Positions 55,281-64,000 of a stretch of DNA of 64,000 bases are shown here, in pieces; within the stretch, counting starts at the first letter, position 1, and every line of letters starts with the position of its first letter. Location: positions 1 to 64,000 of the forward strand of contig SLTG01000008.1 in NCBI GenBank assembly GCA_007130045.1, written 5' to 3'. The position numbers and the translations under genes are program-made. Under the pieces are notes generated by a model. The model was not told the DNA's origin, ran no database searches, and saw nothing but the letters and a program-made list of their open reading frames with translations. This stretch comes from Opitutales bacterium. GTDB lineage: Bacteria; Verrucomicrobiota; Verrucomicrobiia; Opitutales; T3Sed10-336.

Positions 55281-55429
55281 TCTCACGATCGGGTCTGTAG
55301 TCAGACCGTTCGGCGAATGGGATCGATCTTGAACCATCATTTCGAGATTGCCGACGGGGCTACGAAGGCTCGCGGGGAAGGTGAATTCAGGCTTGTATTC
55401 TTCAATCATTCATTAAAGGATACCGAGGT

Positions 55430-57031
55430 ATGAGATATTGCCCCCGTGTATTCCCCGCCGTGTTTTCCGCCGTCTCAGCCGGCGTGGTTTTGTCGGCTTG
55501 CATGCCGCCTGCCGAAGCGGATCTTGACGAGCGACGATCCGTAGAGGTCACGGATCGGGAGATCAGTGATGCGTTTTTCACCGTGGTGGAGCAACTCGAC
55601 CTCGGCGGCGTGTTTTTCGGCTACATCGACATCGAAGAGGATATTGCGGGGTTTGCCGCTGATTTGAACCGGTTCATCGCCGAGATCCAGGAGCATGTGT
55701 CTCCTTTTCCGCCGCTTCCGGTTGACGTCGAGGCGATTGTCCGCAGCGCGCACCTGGACGGGTTGCGTGCGGTCGGGTTGAGTTCGGTGCGAAGCGAAGG
55801 CCTGTTTCGGAATTCCGGGTTCCTTTACCTGCCCGAGGGGCGGCAGGGTGTGTTTCGGGTAATGGGCGGCGAGCCGAAGCCGTTTGCCGGGCTTGCCTAC
55901 GCTCCGGCCGATACGGCGTTTTTCTATGAGATTGAGTGCGACGTTCCCGCGTTGACGAATGTGGTGACCGGGATTGTCGAAACCGTCATGGGCGACGCGG
56001 GACGCAATATGATTGAAAGCTGGAAGGAGCAACCGATCGACGAAAGCGGGGTCACACCGGGGGAAGTCATTGCAGCCCTGGACGGGCGGCTTTCGGTGGC
56101 GCTCGGCCTGAATCCCGGGAATCGGCTGCCGATCCCCGGCGCCGGCGCGACCTTCGCCGAACCGGAGCTTCTGGTTCGGGCCGAGGGATTTGGTTCCCTT
56201 GTGCTAAAGTTGTTGGGTGACAATCCGTTTTTCGTGCGCAGCGACGAGGGCGGGGTTATCATTTTCGAGACCGTGGAGGCGCTTCCGGCGCCGTTTTCCG
56301 GGAAGCACCCCATTTTCCTGATCGAAGACGGAAACATGTTCTTTTCGTTGTCGCGGGAATTCCTGGCGGAAAACCGGGATCTGGACGGTGACACCCTGGG
56401 TGCGCAGGAGGAGTTTGCGACGATTCTGGAAGCCCTGGGCGGTCCGGAAGGGAACGGGCTGCTCTTTGTTCGACCCGTTGTACTGGACCAAATCAGGCGT
56501 TTTGTTCAGGAAAGCGGAGGCGCGAATCCGGAGATGGCTTCGAGTATTGCGATCCTGCAACAAATGCTTCCCGTCACGGATCGTCCGATCGCATCGCTAC
56601 GCCAGAACGTCGATCACGGCATCCTGTTTAAATCCGAATGGCCGAGTTCACACAAGCAGACGATGATTTCCGGGGCTTATTTCAATCCGCTCGTGCTGGG
56701 ACTTCTCAGTTCGATGGCGATTCCCGCGTTCACCCGGGTACGGGAGGATTCCATTGAGGCGCGAACGGATAACGATGCCAGGCAGATCGCGGCGGCGGCG
56801 CAGCAGTATTTCCTCGAGGAAAACGTGGAGGAGGTTTTGGTGGAATACGATCCCGGCACCGGCGAAATTTCCGGACCGCTTGCATTATACGTGCGGAAGC
56901 TCGGCACCGGGTACGACCGGTTTCCTGAAAAGATGACGTTGGACGGCGAGTTTGTCCTGGGTCACCCGACACTCGTCGATGACCGGCGTTACAAGGACTT
57001 TGGGCAGTACATTGGGCCTTCGTGGGAGTGA
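55430..57031 (+). CDS. Lipoprotein with DUF3352-like body and pilin-like C-terminal segment
   Basis: The 533-residue protein begins with a lipoprotein signal ending VLSACMPP. The body (about 40-410) has the loosely DUF3352-like pattern YAPADTAFFYEIECDVPALTNVV and IAALDGRLSVALG. Near residue 420 it has a hydrophobic segment followed by LSSMAIPAFTRVREDSIEART and NDARQIAAAAQQYF, which resembles the N-terminal helix of type IV pilins and pseudopilins (AIP-F-ARE-S... NNLRQI-AA--Y). Such a segment at the C-terminal end of a lipoprotein is unusual. The function is unknown; a surface or envelope role is likely. Confidence 0.6.
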   Translation: MRYCPRVFPAVFSAVSAGVVLSACMPPAEADLDERRSVEVTDREISDAFFTVVEQLDLGGVFFGYIDIEEDIAGFAADLNRFIAEIQEHVSPFPPLPVDVEAIVRSAHLDGLRAVGLSSVRSEGLFRNSGFLYLPEGRQGVFRVMGGEPKPFAGLAYAPADTAFFYEIECDVPALTNVVTGIVETVMGDAGRNMIESWKEQPIDESGVTPGEVIAALDGRLSVALGLNPGNRLPIPGAGATFAEPELLVRAEGFGSLVLKLLGDNPFFVRSDEGGVIIFETVEALPAPFSGKHPIFLIEDGNMFFSLSREFLAENRDLDGDTLGAQEEFATILEALGGPEGNGLLFVRPVVLDQIRRFVQESGGANPEMASSIAILQQMLPVTDRPIASLRQNVDHGILFKSEWPSSHKQTMISGAYFNPLVLGLLSSMAIPAFTRVREDSIEARTDNDARQIAAAAQQYFLEENVEEVLVEYDPGTGEISGPLALYVRKLGTGYDRFPEKMTLDGEFVLGHPTLVDDRRYKDFGQYIGPSWE

Positions 57032-57057
57032 ACGCGAGCCCGGAAGGCGTAACTGAG

Positions 57058-57279
57058 ATGTATTCGGTAAGGAGACCGACGCGGGGGGAATATCTCGTGC
57101 TGTTCACCGTTTTGGGACTGATATTTTTCGGTTTTGGAGTTGCCGGGCTGTATTTCGGATTGCAGGCGCCTGAAGAGAAGAAGGAAGCCGCGGAAGAGCT
57201 CGTTCGGTACAGCTTCATTTCAATCGCATGCGGGGTTGTTTCGGTTTTTTTCGCATCCCTGTTTCGCCGTTGGTCTTAA
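57058..57279 (+). CDS. Small two-helix membrane protein
   Basis: The start is at ATG 57058 (MYSVRRPTRGEYL), preceded by a GGAAGG ribosome site; the tracked start is further upstream. The 73-residue product has two membrane segments (VLFTVLGLIFFGFGVAGLYFGL and FISIACGVVSVFFASLF) joined by a charged loop. I do not recognise a family. It lies 26 nt after the lipoprotein gene and is probably cotranscribed with it. Confidence 0.6.
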   Translation: MYSVRRPTRGEYLVLFTVLGLIFFGFGVAGLYFGLQAPEEKKEAAEELVRYSFISIACGVVSVFFASLFRRWS

Positions 57280-57301
57280 TCCGGACGACAAGTAATCATC
57301 A

Positions 57302-57341
57302 AAACAGGAAGCGCGCATTCACCGGACTGCGCTTCCTGTTT
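57302..57341. terminator. Bidirectional terminator hairpin between convergent genes
   Basis: AAACAGGAAGCGC and GCGCTTCCTGTTT form a perfect 13-bp stem with a 14-nt loop. The A-tract on one side and the T's on the other suit termination on either strand. It lies between the small membrane-protein gene and the convergent DoxX gene. Confidence 0.75.
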
Positions 57342-57463
57342 GGTTGGATTGCAGAAAGGACTCGACGCCGCCGGCGCCGGATTGCGAACCCGAGGAACAT
57401 GACGCCGAGGGGATTTTCAGAAGGCGGATCCCTGTCCTTACGAACAGGCCTGTGCCGATTCAG

Positions 57464-57901
57464 CTACTTCTTGCTGAATTTCCGGTCGAGGGCATAAGTG
57501 CCGGAGCCGGCGTAGATCAGGTAAATGCAGGCGAGGAGGAGGAGTCCGTCCAATCTTATGCTGTGTGCACCGGCTATAAGCCCGTTGTCGGCGAACACGG
57601 GTACCTTCGTCAACCAAATGGCAAAGATCATCGTGACGGCGAGCGGAACGGCCGCCAGCCGGGTGTAGAGTCCGAGTAGGACGCCGATTCCTCCAAGAAG
57701 TTCGAACATGCCCACGAACGGACCGAGAAATCCCGCCGCGGGAAGTCCCATTTCCGCGAAACGGCCGGCGCCCATCTCGGCGGGTTCAATAAATTTGCGC
57801 AGGCCCGCGAGGATAAAGACGAGGCCCGCGCCGATCCGAAGGAGGATGACCGCGCGGAACGTGCGGTCCTGATAGGTCTTATTGAATACGGTGGCTCTCA
57901 T
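57464..57901 (-). CDS. DoxX-family membrane protein
   Basis: The 145-residue protein has four membrane segments and the DoxX pattern LLRIGAGLVFILAGLRKFIEP, GPFVGMFELLGGIGVLLGLYTRLAAVPLAVTM. DoxX-like proteins take part in membrane redox processes or redox homeostasis; a specific reaction cannot be assigned. It is convergent with the upstream plus-strand genes and stands alone. Confidence 0.85.
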   Translation of the reverse strand: MRATVFNKTYQDRTFRAVILLRIGAGLVFILAGLRKFIEPAEMGAGRFAEMGLPAAGFLGPFVGMFELLGGIGVLLGLYTRLAAVPLAVTMIFAIWLTKVPVFADNGLIAGAHSIRLDGLLLLACIYLIYAGSGTYALDRKFSKK

Positions 57902-58345
57902 TGAATTATCGCGTGGTATTTACGGATTGGGTGTGCCGAGGTCAAACCTGGAATCCACAGGGTAATTCCGGCGGATTTTCAAAAGTCGAAAGTATATCAT
58001 AATTGGCACGGGAATTCGCGAAGGACGAAGCCACATATTGGCAAGAGTTGACGCGATTTTGGCCGAAGAAGCGCTTTTATTGGCAAGTGCGTGAGATTTT
58101 GCGCGTCGAGGCTTCTGTTCTGTGATGAAACGCTTTCGTCCGGCAGGGTGCCTGTCGGGCGCCGGCTTCTTAGGGTTGCAAAGTGGGGCGATGCGCGTGG
58201 GAGGGGTATTTATTTTGATGCAGGGAGTTGATACCGGCACAATTAGGTGACATAAAAAGCGTGTGCGTGACTTTTTTGAATTCCCGTACCCATTGCAACG
58301 AGCGTATCCTGTACACTAACTATAATCCTCCCGAGTCCTGAACTA
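57902..58345. other. Noncoding region between DoxX and the metzincin gene
   Basis: This 444-nt stretch is the divergent promoter region of doxX and the large protease gene. It contains AT-rich segments (AGTATATCATAATTGG) and three scattered TTGGCA motifs, but no ORF or RNA gene was recognised. Confidence 0.6.
58321..58326 (+). promoter_or_regulatory. Candidate -10 element (TATAAT) of the metzincin gene
   Basis: A perfect TATAAT lies 20 nt before the start codon of the 1305-residue protein. The nearest -35-like TTGCAA is 22 nt further upstream, longer than the ideal spacing, so only the -10 box is suggested. Confidence 0.35.
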
Positions 58346-61300
58346 ATGAAGAATTTCATATTGCTTCGGCGATCGCATGTTCCTGCGGCGATTGCGTGTG
58401 GTGTGGCGGCATTGGTCTGTTTGGCCATTGTTTATTTGATGTCTCCCGGCTCCGGGACCGTATCCGGTTCCGATGCCGCTTCAATCGACGGATCCGTTGA
58501 AATCCTTCCGGGTCCGTCCGAACAATACGAGCCGGTTGAGGCACGTACTTCATATCTGGATACGATCGATAACGGTTTCCCCGGCGAGATTTCGGAAGAG
58601 GGGGGTGGCGACGGCAGTGCGTCCGAAGCTTTTGCCGCATGGAGCGAGCGCTACGCGACCGCTTCGCCTGCCGAGCGAGCGGCGATGGAGGCGGAGGGAG
58701 TGTTCCTGGCCGGGGAGCGGAGGGACGAGCTGTACCGGTTGATTCGCGAAGATCCTGAAGCCGCGCTGAAATTGGCGGTTCCCGATCGCGTGCGCGGAGC
58801 ACTGCCCGGTTCGGTGACGGCCCTTATCGAGGAACGGTTTGGCGGCACTGGAAGTCTTGTGGTTTTCGGGGTGACCCCGGGTGCCGAAAGACCCGAAGAA
58901 TTTGATCCGGTGTTGCGTTACGCGGAGATTGACGGGGAGCGATACGAGGCGTTCACGTACGGCCGGCGCCTGGATCAGAGGACCGGACGGGATCTATCGC
59001 TGCACGGAATTTCGGTCGATGGACGGATGGCGCTCCACGAGAGCCCTCTGCGGTTGATGGAGGAGGGGGAACGCATCGATGCCGGAACTTCCGTCCTCAA
59101 ATACGATTGCGAAACCGGAAGTGTGTCCGGGACGACGGATGCGGATGTGGCTCCGGGGGCGGTTGCGGCGCAATCCTCCGATATGACTTTCCTGCTTTGC
59201 GGCGAAGACGGTTGCGCCAGCGGGCATTTCATGGCGCTTTCGGACGATTTCACATCCGATTTCGAGGACGGCTTCATTCCCCATCCGTACCGGACCAGGG
59301 GATCAAGAAGCGTTTTGGTCGTCCGGTTTTTGACCGAGGAGGACGAAGACGATGAGAACGGCGATGGAAACGGCGACGAAAACGGCGACGAAAACGGCGA
59401 CGAAAATGGGGGAATTTTCGCGCTGGAGAACGGAGAGGGTAACGGGGAAGAAGAGGAATTGATCCCGGACTGGAGCGATGAGGCCGTTATGGCGGCGATG
59501 CAGGAGGTTAATGAATTCCTGCGCGCGAATTCGTTCCAACAGTTTTCATTCACAACGATCCATGTGACCGAGTTCCTGGCACCGCCCGGCGACTTGTCTT
59601 CGGACCCGATGGAGGTCATCGAAGCGGGACGAAATGCCGCCCGCGATGCCGGGTATGCCGGTGAATATGATTTTCTTATCGTCGGCACGAGGGCGGAGGA
59701 AGGGCTTGGTCGCGGGTACGGGTTGATCGGAGGGAAGGGCGCCTGGGTGCTGGGGGAATTCGATCCCGCCGTCGTCGCCCACGAACTGGGGCACAATTTC
59801 GGTCTGTTTCATGCCGACTACTGGGAGCCTTTCGGTCTCCTGGGGGATTATCCGATCGCAAACGCGCGATCGGTCGAGTCCGGTAATGTGTTTGATTTGA
59901 TGGGCAATGCGGATGCGTTTCCGCAAAATCATTTCAATTCCGCCTTCAAGTCCTTTCTGCGCTGGCTGCCTGAAGCAAACACGCATGTGATTCCTGACGC
60001 GAGTTCGGGCGGGACATACCGATTGCACCGGCTTGACGGAGGCGCCGCCCTCTCGATGAATCGCCGTCACGCGATCCGGCTCGTAAACGATCGCCCCGGC
60101 GATTTTCCAAACATCCCGATCGAGGATTATTGGATTGAGTTTCGTCCGTTGTTCGAAGAAAACCCGCGCGCGAGCATGGGCGTCGCGGTACTCTGGGGCG
60201 ACGAGGGAACCTTCCGCGGAAATCATCTTTTGAACATGGGGCAGGCGGTGGCCGGGATCGAGGCGGGTCTGCTCGATGCCGAGGAATCCGCGCTTGTTTT
60301 AGGGGAAACCTTTTCCGATCTCGCCAACAATATTCACATCACTCCGCTCTCCATGGGGGGGGCGGCGCCTCACGAGTTCGTTGATGTCGCAGTGACGCGG
60401 GGTGTTCTCGAAGTCGCGCTGATCGATCCGTCGCCCGAACCTTCCGTTGTGAATCCCGATGGGGTCATTGGGGTTCCAATAAACGAACAAATCATACTGA
60501 CAGCCGACGCTTGGGCGACAGGCAGTCCGGTCGATAGCGTGGAGTTCCTGCTCAACGGCGAACCCATTCGTCCTGGTGAACCGGTTGGAGGCGGCAGGTA
60601 CACCGCTGAAATGACGCTCGATGGTTTTGGACCCGAAATTCACGAACTGCGGGCGCTGGTCAGGAATGCTGCCGGCAACGAGCGAACGTCCTCCGCCGTT
60701 CTGCTGCAAATCGCGCCGCCCGTTCCCCAGGTCGGTCTCCAGGTTTCGGATATCCAGGTCACGTTGGGTGAAACGGTCACGTTGAGTGTCGTTGACGCGG
60801 ATCAAGGCGAATTTTTCACGATTTCCACAGTGGAGTTCTTCGTCGAGGGGCAAAGCCTCGGGGTGGTTGAGGCGGCGCCGTTCACCATCGAATGGACCGC
60901 TGACGGCAAGGGAGATTTCCTGTTGCAGGCGGTAGTGACCGACGATACCGGTGAATCGGTAACAACTAATTTCGTCGTCGTATTCGTGGTCGACGGCGAT
61001 TTGCCCGATTCTCCGCTCGCTTTCTCCTGGTTCCCCATTACAAGCGGCACAACGGGCGATCTCTTCGATGTCACCTATGGCGGAGATCGATTCCTCGCTG
61101 TCGGAGCATCGGGAATCCTTTTGTCATCCGAAAACGCGGAGGATTGGGTGAGCGAAGACAGCGGGGTGTCCGTGGACCTGCGGGGAATCGCTGCCGGGGA
61201 GGATCTGTACGTCGCGGTCGGCGGCACGGGAACAGTGCTGGAGTCCGTGAATTCGACAGAGTGGACGAGGGTTGACGCGCAAACGATCCGCGGCTTTGAA

Positions 61301-62263
61301 TCGGTTGCGTATGGGGACGGTGAATTTGTCGCGGTCGGCCGGAACGGCCGGACCAAGGTGCGGCAGAGCGACGGGGCATGGAGGCTCCGGTTCGCCGGGG
61401 AATTTTTCGATCTGCACGGCATAAGCTACGGGGCGGATACGTTCGTCGCGGTCGGGCAGGGAGGAAGCGTGTTCACTTCGGAGGACGGATTGGATTGGAC
61501 CCGGCGCTTTTCCGGAACCGACGCTCCTCTTTTTGGAATCGCCCACGGAAACGGGCGGTTTGTCGCCGTGGGCGGGGTCGCCCAGCCGGTGGTGTTGATC
61601 TCATTGGATGGAATCAATTGGACCGAGCTTGACGTTGACGGCTTCGGAGGGCTGCGCAGCGTTCGCTTCGGCGACGAAATGTTTGTCGCCGCGGGGACCG
61701 GTGGAATCATCGTCACGTCTAATCTCGGCGACGTCTGGAGCTTGAATGCTTCGGGCGTTGTGCAAACGCTGGAAGGTTCGACCTTTGGAGGTGAGTTCTG
61801 GGTGGCGGTTGGACGCGAGGGGGTGATCCTTGAATCTCGCCGTACAGGCTATGCGAATTGGCTCACCGTGAACCATTCGCCCATACATTTCGCCAATCCG
61901 GACTGGGTTCTTCCATTGGGAGATCGCGGAGCGACGGGAATTCCAAACGCGCTTCGTTACGCGCTCGGGATCGATCCCCATTCGCCGAGTCAGGAAAACC
62001 TGCCGCGTGTCGGCTTGATCGAGAATGACTCGACCGGCGGAGATTCCTTGTCGATTACATTTACCCGGAGAATCGGATTGAACGACATCGCCGTCCGGGT
62101 GGAGGTTTCAGAGGACCTTGAAAGCTGGGAGATCCTCGGCGACGAGCACATCGTGGAAGTCATCTCGAACGGCGCCATCGAGACGGTTACGGTGATGGAC
62201 AGCGCTCCCGTCACCGAACACACCAAACGTTTCATGAGAGTTCGCGTCGAAATGACGGATTAA
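58346..62263 (+). CDS. Large secreted metzincin-type metalloprotease
   Basis: The 1305-residue protein has an N-terminal membrane/signal segment (VPAAIACGVAALVCLAIVYLM). Zinc is bound by HELGHNFGLFH at 479-489 (metzincin HExxHxxGxxH), followed by a Met-turn-like VFDLMGNADA. A low-complexity stretch rich in Asp/Glu/Asn/Gly lies at about 331-360. Downstream are two Ig-like domains (about 700-880) and about six BNR/propeller-like repeats of about 45 residues (SYGADTFVAVGQGGSVFTSED, about 900-1170). The C-terminal module (ALRYALGIDPHSP ... MRVRVEM) is shared with the S8 protease and the WD40 protein. Likely an exported degrader of protein or glycoprotein. Confidence 0.88.
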   Translation: MKNFILLRRSHVPAAIACGVAALVCLAIVYLMSPGSGTVSGSDAASIDGSVEILPGPSEQYEPVEARTSYLDTIDNGFPGEISEEGGGDGSASEAFAAWSERYATASPAERAAMEAEGVFLAGERRDELYRLIREDPEAALKLAVPDRVRGALPGSVTALIEERFGGTGSLVVFGVTPGAERPEEFDPVLRYAEIDGERYEAFTYGRRLDQRTGRDLSLHGISVDGRMALHESPLRLMEEGERIDAGTSVLKYDCETGSVSGTTDADVAPGAVAAQSSDMTFLLCGEDGCASGHFMALSDDFTSDFEDGFIPHPYRTRGSRSVLVVRFLTEEDEDDENGDGNGDENGDENGDENGGIFALENGEGNGEEEELIPDWSDEAVMAAMQEVNEFLRANSFQQFSFTTIHVTEFLAPPGDLSSDPMEVIEAGRNAARDAGYAGEYDFLIVGTRAEEGLGRGYGLIGGKGAWVLGEFDPAVVAHELGHNFGLFHADYWEPFGLLGDYPIANARSVESGNVFDLMGNADAFPQNHFNSAFKSFLRWLPEANTHVIPDASSGGTYRLHRLDGGAALSMNRRHAIRLVNDRPGDFPNIPIEDYWIEFRPLFEENPRASMGVAVLWGDEGTFRGNHLLNMGQAVAGIEAGLLDAEESALVLGETFSDLANNIHITPLSMGGAAPHEFVDVAVTRGVLEVALIDPSPEPSVVNPDGVIGVPINEQIILTADAWATGSPVDSVEFLLNGEPIRPGEPVGGGRYTAEMTLDGFGPEIHELRALVRNAAGNERTSSAVLLQIAPPVPQVGLQVSDIQVTLGETVTLSVVDADQGEFFTISTVEFFVEGQSLGVVEAAPFTIEWTADGKGDFLLQAVVTDDTGESVTTNFVVVFVVDGDLPDSPLAFSWFPITSGTTGDLFDVTYGGDRFLAVGASGILLSSENAEDWVSEDSGVSVDLRGIAAGEDLYVAVGGTGTVLESVNSTEWTRVDAQTIRGFESVAYGDGEFVAVGRNGRTKVRQSDGAWRLRFAGEFFDLHGISYGADTFVAVGQGGSVFTSEDGLDWTRRFSGTDAPLFGIAHGNGRFVAVGGVAQPVVLISLDGINWTELDVDGFGGLRSVRFGDEMFVAAGTGGIIVTSNLGDVWSLNASGVVQTLEGSTFGGEFWVAVGREGVILESRRTGYANWLTVNHSPIHFANPDWVLPLGDRGATGIPNALRYALGIDPHSPSQENLPRVGLIENDSTGGDSLSITFTRRIGLNDIAVRVEVSEDLESWEILGDEHIVEVISNGAIETVTVMDSAPVTEHTKRFMRVRVEMTD
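59351..59410 (+). repeat. 12-nt tandem repeat encoding Gly-Asp-Glu-Asn units
   Basis: About four to five copies of a unit near AACGGCGACGAA encode the repeats GDGN/GDEN inside the metzincin. The copies nearest the centre are identical, which points to slippage-driven length change. The acidic, Asn-rich repeats may bind calcium. Confidence 0.75.
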
Positions 62264-62276
62264 CCGGCGAACCCCA

Positions 62277-64000
62277 TCACCCTCGGGCTTTCCATGCCTG
62301 GAGGACGGATTCGAGTTTTTCCGGGTTCTTTCCTCCACCCATCGCGAAATCGGGTTTTCCTCCGCCTTTGCCGCCGAGTTGGTGCGCGAGTTCGCGGATG
62401 ACGTCTCCGGCGCGGCGGCCGGCTTTGACGGCCGCGGGAGAGGCGAGAGCGACGAGGGTTGTCTTTTCGTCGAAGGCGGCCCCCAGGACAACGATTCCAT
62501 CGCCGAGTTCGCCAAGAATGCGGGCTCCCAGGGACCGAAGTTCTTCGGGCGAGGCGGCATCGACTTTGGCAACGACCTGCTTGAGTCCGTCGATCGACGC
62601 GGCGCCCGCAGCGAGCTCGCGAGCAATCCCGGCGGCATCGCGCTGGCGGGACTTCCGGAGCTCCTTTTCGATGCGGCTGGTTTCTTCGAGGATTTGACCG
62701 AGCCGCGCTTCGACCTCTTCGGGACGGCAGGAGAGTTTGCGGGAGAGGGCGTGAAGCCTTTCGTAACTTGTTCCGAGAAGGTCGAGGGCGGCGTCGCCTG
62801 CGACCGCCTCGATCCGACGCGTGCCGGCCGCGATGCCGGCTTCGGCGGTAATCTTGAACGGACCGATCTCGCCGGCGGCCCGGACGTGGGTGCCGCCGCA
62901 TAGCTCTTTTGAAAAGCCGCCGATGTCCACCACGCGCACCCGCTCGCCGTATTTTTCGCCGAAGAACGCGATGATGTCGTCCGGTTTGTCGGCGAAGTCC
63001 ATTTCGTACCATTGGACCGCGGCGTTATCGAGAATGCGCCGGTTGACGATGTCTTCGATTTTCCGAAGTTGTTCGGCGGTGACGGGTTCGAAGTGGGAGA
63101 AGTCGAACCGCAACCGATCGGGGGCGACCAGCGAGCCCGCCTGGTGGACGTGTTCGCCTACGGTGTTCCGGAGCGCAAAGTGCAGGAGGTGGGTGGCGGT
63201 GTGATGGCGCTGGATGGCCCGGCGGCGGTCGAAGTCAAGGGTGATCTCGACCTCCTGACCGGCGAGGTCGTCCGGCGGACTGCCCTTGATCTTGTGGAGG
63301 ATTCGCCCGGAATGATCCTGCTGGGTGTCGGCGATCCGAAGGGACGCGTCGCCGGCGCGTACCGTTCCGGTGTCCCCGATCTGGCCGCCCATTTCCGCAT
63401 AAAATGGAGTTCGGTCGAAAACGAGCCAGATGGTCCCGTCCTGATCGATGACATCAATGACGGTCACCGTGAAGGGACCGGCCTTTTCGAGGTCGTAACC
63501 GACAAAGGCCGTGCCTTCGCCGGAGTTTTTCCCTGAAGCGACCGTGATCTCCGTTTTCTTCCGGGCAGCCCGCGCCCGCGCCCGTTGTTTCTCCATTTCT
63601 TTCGAAAATCCGTCGGTATCGACGGAAAGCCCCTTTTCGCGCGCGAGGATCTGGGTGAGATCGAGCGGGAAGCCGTAGGTATCGTAGAGGGTGAAGGCAT
63701 CGTTGCCGGATATTTCCTTCCCGCTCTTTCCAGCGATTCCCTGGAAGAGCTGCATTCCGCGATCCAGGGTGCGGCCGAACGTCTCCTCTTCGGCGCGGAT
63801 GACCTTGCGGATCACCTCTTCCTGGCGCCTGATCTCGGGGAAGACGCCGCCGAGTTTCCGCACAACGGGGTCGATGAGCTTTTCGAAAAAACCGGTTTCC
63901 ATGCCCATGCGGCGACCGAAGTGAACGGCCCGGCGGAGGATGCGGCGGAGGACGTAGTTTCTGCCCTCGTTTCCAGGCAGGATTCCGTCGGCGATCGAGC
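62277..64000 (-). CDS. alaS: Alanyl-tRNA synthetase, C-terminal part (5' end beyond window)
   Basis: The open frame runs off the right edge; the start is not in the window. The tracked ATG at 63908 is internal, because the upstream frame reads ADGILPGNEGRNYVLRRILR, a standard AlaS catalytic-domain segment. The editing domain follows with RHHTATHLLHFALR and the zinc/editing motif CGGTHV, then the coiled-coil and C-terminal C-Ala domain. It charges tRNA-Ala and clears mischarged Ser/Gly. It is convergent with the metzincin gene, with 13 nt between stops. Confidence 0.95.
   Translation of the reverse strand, partial: SIADGILPGNEGRNYVLRRILRRAVHFGRRMGMETGFFEKLIDPVVRKLGGVFPEIRRQEEVIRKVIRAEEETFGRTLDRGMQLFQGIAGKSGKEISGNDAFTLYDTYGFPLDLTQILAREKGLSVDTDGFSKEMEKQRARARAARKKTEITVASGKNSGEGTAFVGYDLEKAGPFTVTVIDVIDQDGTIWLVFDRTPFYAEMGGQIGDTGTVRAGDASLRIADTQQDHSGRILHKIKGSPPDDLAGQEVEITLDFDRRRAIQRHHTATHLLHFALRNTVGEHVHQAGSLVAPDRLRFDFSHFEPVTAEQLRKIEDIVNRRILDNAAVQWYEMDFADKPDDIIAFFGEKYGERVRVVDIGGFSKELCGGTHVRAAGEIGPFKITAEAGIAAGTRRIEAVAGDAALDLLGTSYERLHALSRKLSCRPEEVEARLGQILEETSRIEKELRKSRQRDAAGIARELAAGAASIDGLKQVVAKVDAASPEELRSLGARILGELGDGIVVLGAAFDEKTTLVALASPAAVKAGRRAGDVIRELAHQLGGKGGGKPDFAMGGGKNPEKLESVLQAWKARG

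Noticed and set aside
58003-58020. Sigma-54-like site TTGGCACGGGAATTCGCG
   Set aside because: The -24 GG is good, but the -12 GC is replaced by CG and the site is over 300 nt from the next start codon.

Overview
The window is GC-rich, densely coded chromosomal DNA. Several features suggest a member of the Verrucomicrobiota, possibly an Opitutae/Puniceicoccales-like lineage, though this is inferred from protein style and not from a marker gene. They are large secreted proteins ending in an '(L)xYALGxDP' C-terminal module, a Gld-like ABC/DUF4340 operon, complex I clustered with a 2-oxoacid:ferredoxin oxidoreductase, and an IS66 remnant. No rRNA or tRNA gene was recognised.

Region 1 (about 0.2-12.1 kb) is an accessory island. 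It holds a SEC-C/DUF1186 protein, an XPF/ERCC4-type nuclease, a four-helix-bundle (S23-like) protein flanked by a short repeat, a nucleotidyltransferase with a small partner, and a type I-G (formerly I-U) CRISPR-Cas effector operon on the minus strand: csb1 (cas7), csb2 (cas5/6), an ORF6N-domain gene, cas3 and a Cas8u2/GSU0052-like gene. The operon is tightly coupled by ATGA overlaps, and the ORF6N gene sits inside it with an ATGA junction on both sides. csb1 carries an in-frame TAA at codon 154. Just upstream is a decayed mini CRISPR array (one 36-bp repeat with an 8-bp stem, two partial repeats, one 36-nt spacer), followed by DUF433, a deleted DUF5615 gene and an N-terminal scrap of a second cas3-like helicase. 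No cas1, cas2 or cas4 is present. The locus looks like a stranded, eroding effector module with an unusual regulator-like passenger.

Region 2 (12.3-31.0 kb) holds galactokinase, a secreted S8 protease, a double WD40-propeller secreted protein, an AsmA-like envelope protein, a Gld-type ABC exporter operon (ATPase, permease, GldG-like, DUF4340), coaX, birA and a phosphofructokinase.

Region 3 (31.3-45.7 kb) is an energy-conservation block on the minus strand: korA-korB (2-oxoglutarate-type ferredoxin oxidoreductase) followed by nuoABCD-HIJK, then an extra MrpD-like antiporter subunit, an 86-residue membrane protein, an MrpD/NuoL-like subunit, nuoM and nuoN. nuoE, nuoF and nuoG (the NADH-input module) are absent here. 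The layout suggests that ferredoxin reduced by Kor could feed this complex, and that the complex has four antiporter-like subunits instead of three.

Region 4 (46.5-64 kb) holds a TRAP transporter operon preceded by three related palindromic sites, a multi-pass membrane protein, a small secreted protein, an IS66 remnant, a 31-residue membrane peptide gene, aroK, queG, a lipoprotein with a pilin-like C-terminal segment, a DoxX protein, a 1305-residue secreted metzincin-type protease with a 12-bp tandem repeat, and the C-terminal part of alaS, whose 5' end lies outside the window.
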